A stretch of DNA of 64,000 bases from Oscillospiraceae bacterium. Lineage in GTDB: Bacteria; Bacillota; Clostridia; Oscillospirales; Oscillospiraceae. The notes under the pieces are model-generated. The model searched no databases. It saw only the letters and a list, made by a program, of their open reading frames with translations, and was not told the DNA's origin. Below are positions 7,330 through 15,854 of the stretch, one piece after another. A program made the position numbers and the translations under genes. The stretch spans positions 1 to 64,000 of the forward strand of contig JAFVCD010000028.1 in assembly GCA_017479425.1 (NCBI GenBank), read 5' to 3'. Positions within the stretch are counted from its first letter, which is position 1, and every line of letters starts with the position of its first letter.

Positions 7330-8694
7330 TTATCTTTGTTCGATCTCGGTATAAGGACGGTTCGCGGCGCCGGCCTTGTATGCCGGACGGATGATTCTGC
7401 CGCCGGTCAGTATTTCCTCGATGCGGTGAGCACACCAGCCGGCGATCCGCGCCGTGGCGAACAGCGGGGTCAGCAGATCGTCGGGTATGCCGAGCATACT
7501 GTAAACAAACCCCGAATACATATCGACGTTAGCGCAGATCGGGATCGTAAGGTGCTTCCTTTCCATAATAAGCGGTATGCCGAGCCGCTCAACGGACTCC
7601 AGTATGCGGAAATCCTCACTGAGCCCCTTCTCCTCAGCCATTGTACGCGCGTATTTTTTGAGAAGCACGGCTCTCGGGTCGGAGATCGTATAGACCGCGT
7701 GACCGAGACCGTAGATCTTGCCGCTTCTGTCTCCCGCCTCGCCGTCGAGCAGCTTAACGAGATAGTCCTTGAGCGCACCATCGTCGGCGGGGTTGGATAC
7801 GTTTGCCTTTATATCGAGGAACATATCCTTTGCCGCCTTCGCCGCGCCGCCGTGCAGCGGACCCTTGAGAGAGCCGACCGCCGCCGCAATCGCGGAATAG
7901 GTATCGGTTCCGGTGGAGGACAGCACACGGCAGGAGAATGCTGAGTTGTTGCCCGCGCCGTGCTCGGCGTGGAGAATGAGCATAAGGTCGAGAAGCCTCG
8001 CCTCCTCCCCGGTATAGCTCTTATCCTGACGGACTATGCGGAGAAAGTTTTCGGAAACGGAGAGATTTTCGCGCGGAACGTGGATATAAAGGCTCTTACC
8101 GTCGTAATAGTGGCGCTTGACGGCATATGCGTTCGCCACAATGACGGGGAAACGACCTATAAGCTCAATGCACTGGCGAAGAATGTTCTCAATCGACGTA
8201 TCGTCAGGATTGTCATCATAGGAATAGAGCGCGAGAACGCCGCGCGCGAGCTTATTCATAATGTTGCGGCTCGGCGCCTTGATGATCATATCCTCCGTAA
8301 AGCCGTCCGGCAGGTAACGCGCCTGCGACAGAATGGCGTCGAATTTCTCCAGCTCCTCCGGAGTCGGCAGCTCGCCCATAAGCAGAAGATACGCGACCTC
8401 CTCGTAGCCGAACTTGCCGCTCTTTGCGTGACTGTCGACTATCTCCTCAACGTCATAGCCGCGGTAATAGAGCTTTCCGGGCATGGCGATCGGCGCGCCG
8501 TCCATCACCATATAGCCCATAACGGAGCCGACCTTGGTGACGCCGGCTATAACTCCGGTGGAGTCGGCGTTGCGCAGGCCGCGCTTGATGTTGACCGTGC
8601 TGTATTTCGAGTAATCGATAGCGTATTTTTCGGCAAGATCCTGCGAGAATGATGCGACGTATTCATGGACGAGCTTCTCGGATAAACTGCTCAT
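7330..8694 (-). CDS. gltA: Citrate synthase
   Basis: A 454-residue Si-type citrate synthase condensing acetyl-CoA and oxaloacetate. Catalytic elements are visible: LHAEHGAGNNSAF and GPLHGGA carry the two active-site His residues, and ANVDMYSG carries the Asp; PGKLYYRGYDVEE is the N-terminal signature. Length is typical. GGAGG precedes the ATG. The gene diverges from an aconitase-family gene and icd, so together they make 2-oxoglutarate, most likely for glutamate synthesis in an anaerobe; no later TCA genes are present. The shared intergenic region has good promoters both ways and repeated TGCA boxes. Confidence 0.95.
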   Translation of the reverse strand: MSSLSEKLVHEYVASFSQDLAEKYAIDYSKYSTVNIKRGLRNADSTGVIAGVTKVGSVMGYMVMDGAPIAMPGKLYYRGYDVEEIVDSHAKSGKFGYEEVAYLLLMGELPTPEELEKFDAILSQARYLPDGFTEDMIIKAPSRNIMNKLARGVLALYSYDDNPDDTSIENILRQCIELIGRFPVIVANAYAVKRHYYDGKSLYIHVPRENLSVSENFLRIVRQDKSYTGEEARLLDLMLILHAEHGAGNNSAFSCRVLSSTGTDTYSAIAAAVGSLKGPLHGGAAKAAKDMFLDIKANVSNPADDGALKDYLVKLLDGEAGDRSGKIYGLGHAVYTISDPRAVLLKKYARTMAEEKGLSEDFRILESVERLGIPLIMERKHLTIPICANVDMYSGFVYSMLGIPDDLLTPLFATARIAGWCAHRIEEILTGGRIIRPAYKAGAANRPYTEIEQR

Positions 8695-8723
8695 GGGAAA
8701 AACCTCCGGGTGTTAATGAATGG

Positions 8724-8752
8724 ATTATAACGCTATACTAAAGAAAATGCAA
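8724..8752 (-). promoter_or_regulatory. gltA promoter
   Basis: On the minus strand TTGCAT (8752-8747), a 17-bp spacer and TATAAT (8729-8724). A second overlapping combination, TTGATA with TAGTAT, also fits. Confidence 0.65.
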
Positions 8753-8846
8753 TAGCTTATCAAAAAAAGTGCATTTACAACAAAACGCTAAAGTGATTTT
8801 GCAGGATGACAAGTGCAATTTGCATTAAATTATAAAATATGTTGCA
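8748..8846. promoter_or_regulatory. Cluster of TGCA boxes between gltA and the aconitase gene
   Basis: TGCA occurs six times in about 100 bp (8748, 8770, 8800, 8814, 8821, 8843), mostly within AAGTGCA, TTGCA or ATGCAA contexts, far above the 0.4 expected by chance. The region overlaps or adjoins both divergent promoters and may bind a shared regulator of 2-oxoglutarate synthesis. The regulator is not identified. Confidence 0.4.
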
Positions 8847-8852
8847 AAACTA

Positions 8853-8881
8853 TTGCTATATTTATGCGAAAATGGTATACT
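8853..8881 (+). promoter_or_regulatory. Promoter of the aconitase-icd operon
   Basis: TTGCTA (8853-8858), 17-bp spacer, TATACT (8876-8881), then GAGGTG before the ATG at 8920. Confidence 0.65.
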
Positions 8882-8919
8882 GTTCAGCACTATATAAAAC
8901 GCGAATGAGGTGCGGATAA

Positions 8920-11082
8920 ATGATTAAATTAACCTCTCATCCGGTCATGCTTACGGGCGGAGCTCCGGTACAGTGCGGGAAGAGCCCGCAGGGGCGCGAA
9001 AAAACGATGGCATATTCTGTCCTTCGCGCGCACCACAGGGGCGGGGACGGCTTCAGGGTGAAATTTGACAGCCTTATCAGCCACGATATAACGTACGTCG
9101 GAATTATACAGACCGCCATGGCGTCCGGGCTTGAAAAATTCCCGGTGCCGTATGTGCTGACAAACTGCCACAACTCGCTCTGCGCGGTCGGCGGAACTAT
9201 CAACGAGGACGACCACGTTTTCGGGCTTTCCGCGGCTAAAAAAAATGGCGGGATCTACGTTCCGGCGAATCTCGCCGTTATCCACCAGTACGCGAGGGAA
9301 CGCCTTGCCGGGTGCGGCAGGATGATACTCGGCTCCGACTCACATACCCGCTATGGTGCGCTCGGAACTCTCGGCGTCGGCGAGGGCGGGCCGGAGATCG
9401 TGCGCCAGCTTCTGGAGAATACCTATGATATTGCCGAGCCGGAGGTAGTGCTAGTCTGGCTCACCGGCACGCCGGCTCACGGCGTAGGGCCGCACGACGT
9501 GGCAATAGCGCTCTGCGGCGCGGTCTACGAGCGTGGCTTTGTAAAGAACAAGATCCTCGAATTTGCCGGACCCGGCGTCTCGGCGCTTCCGATGGATTAC
9601 CGAATCGGCATCGACGTTATGACTACGGAAACCGCCTGCCTTTCCTCAATCTGGACAACGGACGAAAGAGTGAGGGAATACCTCGCGCTCCACGGCAGAC
9701 CCGAGGCTTACCGCGCGATGGCTCCGGAGGAGGGCGCGGTGTATGACGCGATGATCGAAATAGATCTCTCTTCGCTCGAGCCGATGGCGGCGCTGCCGTT
9801 CCACCCCTCGAACGCCTATACTCTGCGCGAGCTGATCGCAAACCCGGGCGATATTCTCCGCGAGTGCGAGAGGAAAAATCCGCGCCTGAGGCTCACGGAT
9901 AAGCTTCAGGGCGGCAAGCTGAGCGTCGATCAGGGCATAATCGCCGGCTGTGCCGGAGGAATGTACGATAATCTCGCGGCGGCGGCGTCAATCCTTAAAA
10001 ACCGCAGCACCGGAAACGGCGGGTTCAGCCTCTCGGTCTACCCCTCGAGCGCGCCGCAGAATCTCGCGCTTATGCGCAGCGGAATCGCCGAGGAGCTGAT
10101 GATGAGCGGCGCGGTAGTAAAGCCCGCGTTCTGCGGTCCGTGCTTCGGCGCGGGAGACACGCCCTCGAACGACGCCATCAGCATTCGCCACACCACCCGC
10201 AACTTCCCGAACCGCGAGGGCAGCAAGCCGGGCGAGGGTCAGATAAGCTCCGTTTTCCTCATGGACGCGAGGAGCATCGCCGCGACCGCGGCAAACGGCG
10301 GCGTGCTGACCTCGGCGGCTGACGTTGATTACGAGGAGCCGAGCGGGGTCGGCTACATCTTTGACGGAACTATATATTCAAAGCGCGTTTATGACGGCTG
10401 GGGCAGGGCAAACAGCGAGGAAAAGCTCATCTTCGGGCCGAATATCGTACCGTGGCCGTCGCTTCCGCCGCTTCCCGAAAATCTGCTTCTGCGCCTTGAC
10501 AGCGTTATACGCGACCCCGTGACAACGACTGACGAGCTGATACCCTCAGGGGAGACTTCCTCCTACCGCTCAAATCCGCTTCGCCTCGCTGAGTTTACGC
10601 TCTCGAGAAGGGATCCGGGGTACGTCGGGCGGACGAAGGAAACAAAGACGATCGACCCGCAGGAAATACTGAAAAAAGCCGGTATCCTCGGTGAAGCTCC
10701 CCTTGCCTCGGCAATCTATGCCATACTCCCCGGCGACGGAAGCGCAAGGGAGCAGGCGGCAAGCTGTCAGCGCGTGCTCGGCGGCGGCGCGAACATAGTG
10801 CGCGATTTTGCGACGAAGCGCTATCGCTCGAACGTAATAAACTGGGGTATGCTGCCGCTCTACTGCGACGGCGAATTTTCCGGGGAGGTCGGCGGATTTG
10901 TCTATCTTCCGGGCGTGAGAAAAATTATAGAGAGCGGAGGGGCGGAGGTGCCGGGGGTGCTTATCTCCGGCGAGAAGAAGGAGAGCATCACCTTCAGACT
11001 GCCGCCGCTGACCGTGCAGGAGCGCGAAATACTGCTCGCCGGGTGCCTTATGAACTGGTATAAATCGAAAAAAGAGGGTTAA
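8920..11082 (+). CDS. Aconitase-family hydratase
   Basis: A 720-residue member of the aconitase superfamily, expected to isomerise citrate to isocitrate with a [4Fe-4S] cluster. The cluster ligands are visible as IIAGCAGG and CGPCFGAGDTPSND, and LGSDSHTRYGALGTLGVGEGG is the conserved substrate-site region. The C-terminal part (about 590-715) carries the mobile swivel domain. It is shorter and more divergent than AcnA (about 890) and resembles the clostridial form often labelled hydratase. The tight position before icd (1 bp gap) and opposite gltA strongly supports true aconitase function; homoaconitase-like or other hydro-lyase activity cannot be excluded from sequence alone. Confidence 0.85.
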   Translation: MIKLTSHPVMLTGGAPVQCGKSPQGREKTMAYSVLRAHHRGGDGFRVKFDSLISHDITYVGIIQTAMASGLEKFPVPYVLTNCHNSLCAVGGTINEDDHVFGLSAAKKNGGIYVPANLAVIHQYARERLAGCGRMILGSDSHTRYGALGTLGVGEGGPEIVRQLLENTYDIAEPEVVLVWLTGTPAHGVGPHDVAIALCGAVYERGFVKNKILEFAGPGVSALPMDYRIGIDVMTTETACLSSIWTTDERVREYLALHGRPEAYRAMAPEEGAVYDAMIEIDLSSLEPMAALPFHPSNAYTLRELIANPGDILRECERKNPRLRLTDKLQGGKLSVDQGIIAGCAGGMYDNLAAAASILKNRSTGNGGFSLSVYPSSAPQNLALMRSGIAEELMMSGAVVKPAFCGPCFGAGDTPSNDAISIRHTTRNFPNREGSKPGEGQISSVFLMDARSIAATAANGGVLTSAADVDYEEPSGVGYIFDGTIYSKRVYDGWGRANSEEKLIFGPNIVPWPSLPPLPENLLLRLDSVIRDPVTTTDELIPSGETSSYRSNPLRLAEFTLSRRDPGYVGRTKETKTIDPQEILKKAGILGEAPLASAIYAILPGDGSAREQAASCQRVLGGGANIVRDFATKRYRSNVINWGMLPLYCDGEFSGEVGGFVYLPGVRKIIESGGAEVPGVLISGEKKESITFRLPPLTVQEREILLAGCLMNWYKSKKEG

Positions 11083-11083
11083 T

Positions 11084-12280
11084 ATGGAAAAAATCAGAAT
11101 GCCCGTCCCGATCGTCGAAATGGACGGCGACGAGATGACGAGAGTTATATGGGCCGATATAAAAAGGCTCCTTCTTGAGCCGTATATAGAGCTGAATACC
11201 GAGTATTACGACCTCGGACTCCGGCACAGAGACGAGACGGGCGACAGCGTTACGCTCGAGGCGGCGGAGGCGATAAAGAGGCTTCACGTCGGCGTTAAGT
11301 GCGCCACGATAACGCCGAACAAGCAGAGAGTTGAAGAGTACGGCCTGCACGGACTGTGGAAGAGCCCGGACGCCACGCTTCGCGCCGCGCTTGACGGAAC
11401 TGTGTTCCGTACTCCGATACTTACCAGGGTCGCAAGCCCCGTTGTAAAGACGTGGAAAAAGCCGATCACGATTGCGCGCCATGCCTACGGGGATATTTAT
11501 AAGGCGACGGAAATACGCATACCCTGCGCCGGAAGGGCGGAGCTTGTGTTCACCGGCGAGGACGGCAAAGAGAAGCGCGAGCTTATATACGATTTTGACG
11601 GTCCCGGAATTTTGCAGGGAATGCATAACCGCGACGACTCCATAGTATCCTTTGCCCGCGCGAGCTTTGCATATGCGCTTTCGCTTGGGCAGGATCTGTG
11701 GTTTTCCTGCAAGGATACGATCTCCAAGCAGTATGACGGCGAATTCCGCGATATTTTCCAGCGGGTCTATGACGAGGAGTACAGGGCGGAGTTTGAAAAA
11801 GCCGGTATCACCTACTTCTATACGCTTATCGACGACGCCGTAGCCCGCGTTATCCGCTCAGAGGGCGGCTTTGTCTGGGCGCTCAAAAACTATGACGGCG
11901 ACGTTATGAGCGACATGGTGTCGACGGCTTACGGCTCGCTTGCGATGATGACGAGCGTTCTCGTTTCGCCGGACGGCAACTTTGAGTACGAGGCGGCGCA
12001 CGGCACCGTGACGCGCCACTGGTATCGCTATCAGGCCGGCGAAAAGACGAGCACTAACCCCGTAGCCACGATTTTTGCGTGGAGCGGAGCGCTCAGAAAG
12101 CGCGCCGAGCTCGATTCAAACGCGCCGCTTGCAGCCTTTGCGGATAAGCTCGAGGCCGCGACGATCGAAACCATCGAGTCCGGTTTCATGACGAAGGATC
12201 TCGCGCTGATTGCCGAGGGAGTCGGGGCGAAGATGCTGAATACAACGGAATTTCTTGAGAAAATCGCGGAAAAGCTGTAA
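11084..12280 (+). CDS. icd: NADP-type isocitrate dehydrogenase (eukaryote-like subfamily)
   Basis: A 398-residue isocitrate dehydrogenase that decarboxylates isocitrate to 2-oxoglutarate. The sequence follows the homodimeric eukaryote-like subfamily: PIVEMDGDEMTRVIW at the N-terminus, VKCATITPNKQRVEEY, WKSPDATLRAALDGTVFR with substrate-binding Ser/Arg, and YDGDVMSDMVSTAYGSL with metal-binding Asp residues. NADP preference is inferred from the subfamily. The ATG follows the upstream stop by one base, so translation is probably coupled. The 2-oxoglutarate made here would feed glutamate. Confidence 0.93.
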   Translation: MEKIRMPVPIVEMDGDEMTRVIWADIKRLLLEPYIELNTEYYDLGLRHRDETGDSVTLEAAEAIKRLHVGVKCATITPNKQRVEEYGLHGLWKSPDATLRAALDGTVFRTPILTRVASPVVKTWKKPITIARHAYGDIYKATEIRIPCAGRAELVFTGEDGKEKRELIYDFDGPGILQGMHNRDDSIVSFARASFAYALSLGQDLWFSCKDTISKQYDGEFRDIFQRVYDEEYRAEFEKAGITYFYTLIDDAVARVIRSEGGFVWALKNYDGDVMSDMVSTAYGSLAMMTSVLVSPDGNFEYEAAHGTVTRHWYRYQAGEKTSTNPVATIFAWSGALRKRAELDSNAPLAAFADKLEAATIETIESGFMTKDLALIAEGVGAKMLNTTEFLEKIAEKL

Positions 12281-12356
12281 CAATCCATATACAAAAAAGC
12301 CACCCGAGGGAGACACTTCGTAAGGAGGCTTCTCCTTTCGCTTTGAAAGAAGGCAA

Positions 12357-12385
12357 TTGACCGCGCCGGCTTGAGATGATATAGT
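12357..12385 (+). promoter_or_regulatory. Promoter of the TmrB-like gene
   Basis: TTGACC (12357-12362), a 17-bp spacer and TATAGT (12380-12385), followed by AGGGAGATAGAAT before the ATG at 12423. Confidence 0.65.
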
Positions 12386-12422
12386 TTCTTCCGGAAAACC
12401 GCGTTTTATAGGGAGATAGAAT

Positions 12423-12935
12423 ATGATTATTTGGATCAGCGGTCCTTATGGAGTTGGAAAATCTACCCTTGCAGAAGCCATGGCGGCTAAAATGGAAAAT
12501 GCGCTGATCTTTGATGCGGAAGACGTCGGCAACGCTGTTCGAGGGAGCTACCCTGACTGTCCCTATGGCTTTATTTTTGAGGATTATCCGCTTTGGATTG
12601 AGTTCTGTTATAAGCTTCTGAAGGATATTCATAATCAATTTGATAAAGACATAATTGTTCCTATGACACTGGTGCGGAAAGAGTCATATCGTATCATCAG
12701 AAAGCTAAGGCGTATTGGAATCAAAACGAAACTTGTCATCTTGGAAGCCTCTTATGAGAGCGTTCACGATCGTATTTTAGCCAGAGGAGAGGACGAAGAC
12801 TGCTGGTGCATGAAGAATATTGAACTGTCTCGGAACGGTTCTTCTTCATTGCCGGGAATTCATGTTGTAACAGATGACAAAACAGTTGATGAACTGTGTT
12901 CTTATGTGCTTGTCAAAGTAAGTCCGCAGACTTGA
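12423..12935 (+). CDS. TmrB-like P-loop ATP-binding protein
   Basis: A 170-residue P-loop protein with Walker A GPYGVGKST (7-15). The layout, including the YPLW, IVPMTLV and RGEDEDCWCMKNIE segments, matches Bacillus TmrB, an ATP-binding protein that gives tunicamycin resistance when overproduced. A small-molecule kinase role is possible. The gene has its own promoter and is AT-richer than its neighbours, and it is directly followed by a copy of the 3' end of the LytTR regulator gene, so it may have entered by recombination. Function as a resistance gene is inference from family only. Confidence 0.7.
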   Translation: MIIWISGPYGVGKSTLAEAMAAKMENALIFDAEDVGNAVRGSYPDCPYGFIFEDYPLWIEFCYKLLKDIHNQFDKDIIVPMTLVRKESYRIIRKLRRIGIKTKLVILEASYESVHDRILARGEDEDCWCMKNIELSRNGSSSLPGIHVVTDDKTVDELCSYVLVKVSPQT

Positions 12936-12954
12936 TCATAAATCTATCTCATAG

Positions 12955-13043
12955 GAGCTTTCTCGCCGCCCTCGAAGCCTGCCGCGCAGGACATACAAAA
13001 TAATAATACGCCGCCCTCGGCTTGAGGACGGCGCTTTCTGCGT
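12955..13043 (+). pseudogene. Duplicated 3' end of a LytTR regulator gene plus its terminator
   Basis: This 89-bp stretch repeats 7061-7164, the last codons and terminator of the module A regulator, with about three substitutions in the first 50 bases and a 15-bp contraction of the AAT run. It reads SFLAALEACRAGHTK then stop, and has no upstream regulator sequence. It is a relic of a deleted regulator gene or of a recombination event; its hairpin (13009-13033) still serves as a terminator for the TmrB-like gene. Confidence 0.75.
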
Positions 13044-13057
13044 GATGGAGGTGCGTG

Positions 13058-13086
13058 TTGCAATTTCTCAGCTTCTGTGCTATGAT
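13058..13086 (+). promoter_or_regulatory. Promoter of the MATE fusion gene
   Basis: TTGCAA (13058-13063), 17-bp spacer, TATGAT (13081-13086); GGGAGGAGAGGGA precedes the ATG at 13111. This rules out the earlier in-frame ATG at 13042. Confidence 0.65.
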
Positions 13087-13110
13087 ACGGATAAAAAGGG
13101 AGGAGAGGGA

Positions 13111-14835
13111 ATGAAAGGCTTTTGTGAGAAAAAGTTTGGCTCAATGTTTCTCTCCGGCACGTTTACAAAGGCGGTCATGTACCTCATGCTCCTTTGCGAC
13201 AGTATTGTTGCCGGATATTTTATCGGTGAGTCGGGCGTTGCGGCGATTAACGCAATAACGCCGGTGACCGGTATAGTGACCTTCTTCGGCGACCTCGTCT
13301 CAACGGGCGTGGGCATAGTCTATACAAGAGAGGTCGGCGCGATGAGAAAAGCGCGCGCTGACGAGATTTACAGTCAGGGGCTCATCATCAGCACCGGCAT
13401 CGGACTTATCTCGGCTCTTACGATATTGCTCATTCAGAACGTCTATTTCAACGCAAACGGCATTACGGGCGACATTCTCGCAAACGCGCTCGAATACTAC
13501 CGCTTTGTTCCGATAAACGCGTTCCTCACCATCGTGATCTTCTATCTTGAGCAGATGGTGTACTCCGACGGCGACGAGCTCTGCAACAACATCTGCTACG
13601 GCTTCCAGATCGGCGGAAACGTCATTCTCTCCGTAATTCTGACGCGCTTTCTCGGCATGACGGGCATCATACTCGGCTCAGTCATCGGCAACGCGCTCGG
13701 TATTCTCGTCTGCTTCTGGCATTACTTCCGCAAGGGCAACACGCTCCGTTTTGTGTGGCACCTGAAATTCAGCGACTTCCTGCTCACCTCGCGCTACAGC
13801 ATAGTGGACTCCTCGGTCTACCTCTGCTGGGCGCTGATGGACTACGTTATGATAGGCTTCGTCTCCAAGCATTACGGCGAGCCGGGACTCGTCACGCTTG
13901 CCGTTGTAGTCAGCCTTATTGAATTCGGCGTAGTTCTTGACGGCGTCGGTATGGCGATGCAGCCGCTTGTCGGAACATACTTCGGAGAGAAGAATCACCG
14001 GCTCATCAAGAGAGTAATGAAGTCAGCCGTAAAGGCGGCGCTTATCGAGGGCGTTATCGCAACGGCGCTCATCTGGATATTCCCGGCGCAGTTCTGCGCG
14101 CTCTTCGGCATCTCCGGAGGCGAGACGCTCGCGCCGTCGATAACTGCCATCCGTATCGTGTCGCTGGGCTTTACCTTCTGCAGCGCGGTGTCGCTCATGA
14201 CGTCTTATTATATGCTCATCGACCGCATAGGCATGGCGACAGGCTTTGCCTGCCTTCAGAACGGGCTGATGTACATAGCTTTGCCGATGCTCTGCGGCAC
14301 GCTGTTCGGCATAAACGGAATGTGGGCGGGCTTTGCAATCTCACCGGTGCTTACGCTTATCTGCTCACTCGGCTTTGTGCGGCTGAGATTCGGAAAGGAC
14401 AATTTCCCGTATCTGCTGGGAGATATGGACTCGGAAATCGAGGTCATGGACGACGCCCTCAGCGCAAAGAGTGCGGCGGAGCTATCAAAAAAAGTCGAGG
14501 AGAGCCTCATTTCGCACAGCTTTCCGAAGACGCAGGCAAGCCGCGCGGCGCTGTTTGTTGAGGAGATAGGTATGACGATCCTCGACACAAACAAATCGGC
14601 AAAGAAGCCGGTGCTTATAGAGCTGTCGCTGATTTATGAGGATGGCTCGGTGCTCGTAATCGAGCGCGACTCGGGCGAGCTCTTCGACCTGACCGATCCG
14701 GACGCGAAAATCACGGGACTCAGCAGCTTCCTTCTGAGCGGGCTTATGGAAGCGCACAAGGAGAAGGCGTATCTTGTAACAACGGGCTACAACAGAAATA
14801 TGATCCGCTTTTCGCAGAATGAACCCCTGCAATAA
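13111..14835 (+). CDS. MATE-family transporter with C-terminal GHKL-ATPase-like domain
   Basis: This 574-residue protein has about twelve membrane helices of the MATE multidrug/sodium antiporter family over residues 5-435 (LCDSIVAGYFIGESGVAAINAI at the start is typical of its first repeat, and VGTYFGEKNHRLIKRVM of the second). A cytoplasmic domain of about 125 residues follows. It resembles the RsbW/SpoIIAB-type GHKL ATPase fold: FVEEIGMTILD matches an N-box and VIERDSGELFDL a G1 box, although the later glycine loop is not obvious. MATE proteins usually stop near 450 residues, so this is a fusion. It may sense nucleotide or bind an anti-sigma partner; this is inference. ATG at 13111 follows a strong ribosome site. 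Confidence 0.8.
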   Translation: MKGFCEKKFGSMFLSGTFTKAVMYLMLLCDSIVAGYFIGESGVAAINAITPVTGIVTFFGDLVSTGVGIVYTREVGAMRKARADEIYSQGLIISTGIGLISALTILLIQNVYFNANGITGDILANALEYYRFVPINAFLTIVIFYLEQMVYSDGDELCNNICYGFQIGGNVILSVILTRFLGMTGIILGSVIGNALGILVCFWHYFRKGNTLRFVWHLKFSDFLLTSRYSIVDSSVYLCWALMDYVMIGFVSKHYGEPGLVTLAVVVSLIEFGVVLDGVGMAMQPLVGTYFGEKNHRLIKRVMKSAVKAALIEGVIATALIWIFPAQFCALFGISGGETLAPSITAIRIVSLGFTFCSAVSLMTSYYMLIDRIGMATGFACLQNGLMYIALPMLCGTLFGINGMWAGFAISPVLTLICSLGFVRLRFGKDNFPYLLGDMDSEIEVMDDALSAKSAAELSKKVEESLISHSFPKTQASRAALFVEEIGMTILDTNKSAKKPVLIELSLIYEDGSVLVIERDSGELFDLTDPDAKITGLSSFLLSGLMEAHKEKAYLVTTGYNRNMIRFSQNEPLQ

Positions 14836-14840
14836 CTTGA

Positions 14841-15854
14841 TCACAACGGCAGCGTTACCGCAAAGGTGCTGCCGTTATTTTTTTCGCTCTTGACGTCTAT
14901 GCTCCCGCTGTGGATATCCACGATGCGCCGGACGAGGGCGAGCCCGAGACCGTTGCCCTCGGTGGCGTGGCTTGTGTCGCCCTGATAGAACTTCCTGAAT
15001 ATGCTTTTTATCGTCTCTTCATCCATTCCGCAGCCGGTGTCGGTCACGGAAACAACGGCGCTGTCACCGAGCTTTTTGACGGACAGCGTTATTTTGCCGC
15101 CATCCGGCGTGAACTTCACGGCGTTGGAGATGAGATTTGACCATACTATGCCGAGCATTTCGCGGTCAGCACTGATAAAAACACCGTCGTCAAGGTCGGT
15201 TCCTATTTCGAGATTCTTTTCCTCCCAGCGCGGCTCGAACTCGAGCATGCTCTCGCAGACCTGCTCCGCCAGGTCGAAGCGCGTTTTCTCGGGAAAGATC
15301 TGCTGATTTTCAAGCTTGTTGAGCTTCAGAATATTTGTTATCAGCGCACTGAGACGATGCGTCTCGGCGCTTATTTTTTTTGCGTATTCAATGCGCGTAT
15401 TATCGTCAAGGTCGGCGCTCTGGAGGAGCGTGGCGTAGTTTTGCAAAACCGAGATCGGCGTTTTCATCTCGTGCGAGACGTTGGAAATGAAATCGGTGCG
15501 GAGAGTTTCAACAGAACCGAGCTCCTCGGTCATCTTGTTTATGCCGTCTATGATGCTGCCGTACTCATAGGCGTTGCCGACGCCCTTTTTGTCGATGCGG
15601 GAGGTGAGATCGCCGGCGGTCACGCGGTCGATGCCGTCCTGAATCTTCTTCACCGGCTCGTCGATCATCTTTTTGCGGCGGTGATTGTCGATAAACCAGA
15701 GAAGAAGCGTCATCGCGACGGCGTTCGCGCCGGTTATGAGCGCGGCGAGGGTGATATCTCCGATTTCCATAAACAATAGAAAGTTTACCGTCAGAAACGC
15801 CGCGACGATAAACAGATACAGCATCAGCCTGCCTAAATCCCGAAGTTTTCTCAT
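14841..15854 (-). CDS. Sensor histidine kinase, HAMP-HisKA-HATPase
   Basis: A 337-residue membrane kinase. Two N-terminal helices (about 8-28 and 33-55) leave almost no extracellular loop, so it probably senses within or near the membrane. A HAMP linker (about 58-108), HisKA with SNVSHEMKTPISVL (His128) and HATPase with NLISNAVKFTP, DTGCGMD and GNGLGLALVRRI follow. The gene starts 4 bp inside the end of the regulator gene, so the two are co-translated. This type is common in cell-envelope stress systems, but the signal is unknown. Its last codons overlap the terminator of the convergent MATE gene. Confidence 0.9.
   Translation of the reverse strand: MRKLRDLGRLMLYLFIVAAFLTVNFLLFMEIGDITLAALITGANAVAMTLLLWFIDNHRRKKMIDEPVKKIQDGIDRVTAGDLTSRIDKKGVGNAYEYGSIIDGINKMTEELGSVETLRTDFISNVSHEMKTPISVLQNYATLLQSADLDDNTRIEYAKKISAETHRLSALITNILKLNKLENQQIFPEKTRFDLAEQVCESMLEFEPRWEEKNLEIGTDLDDGVFISADREMLGIVWSNLISNAVKFTPDGGKITLSVKKLGDSAVVSVTDTGCGMDEETIKSIFRKFYQGDTSHATEGNGLGLALVRRIVDIHSGSIDVKSEKNNGSTFAVTLPL
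14845..14884 (+). terminator. Terminator of the MATE fusion gene
   Basis: Stem AACGGCAGC (14845-14853) / GCTGCCGTT (14868-14876) followed by eight T residues on the plus strand. It lies inside the C-terminal codons of the convergent kinase gene. Confidence 0.7.
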
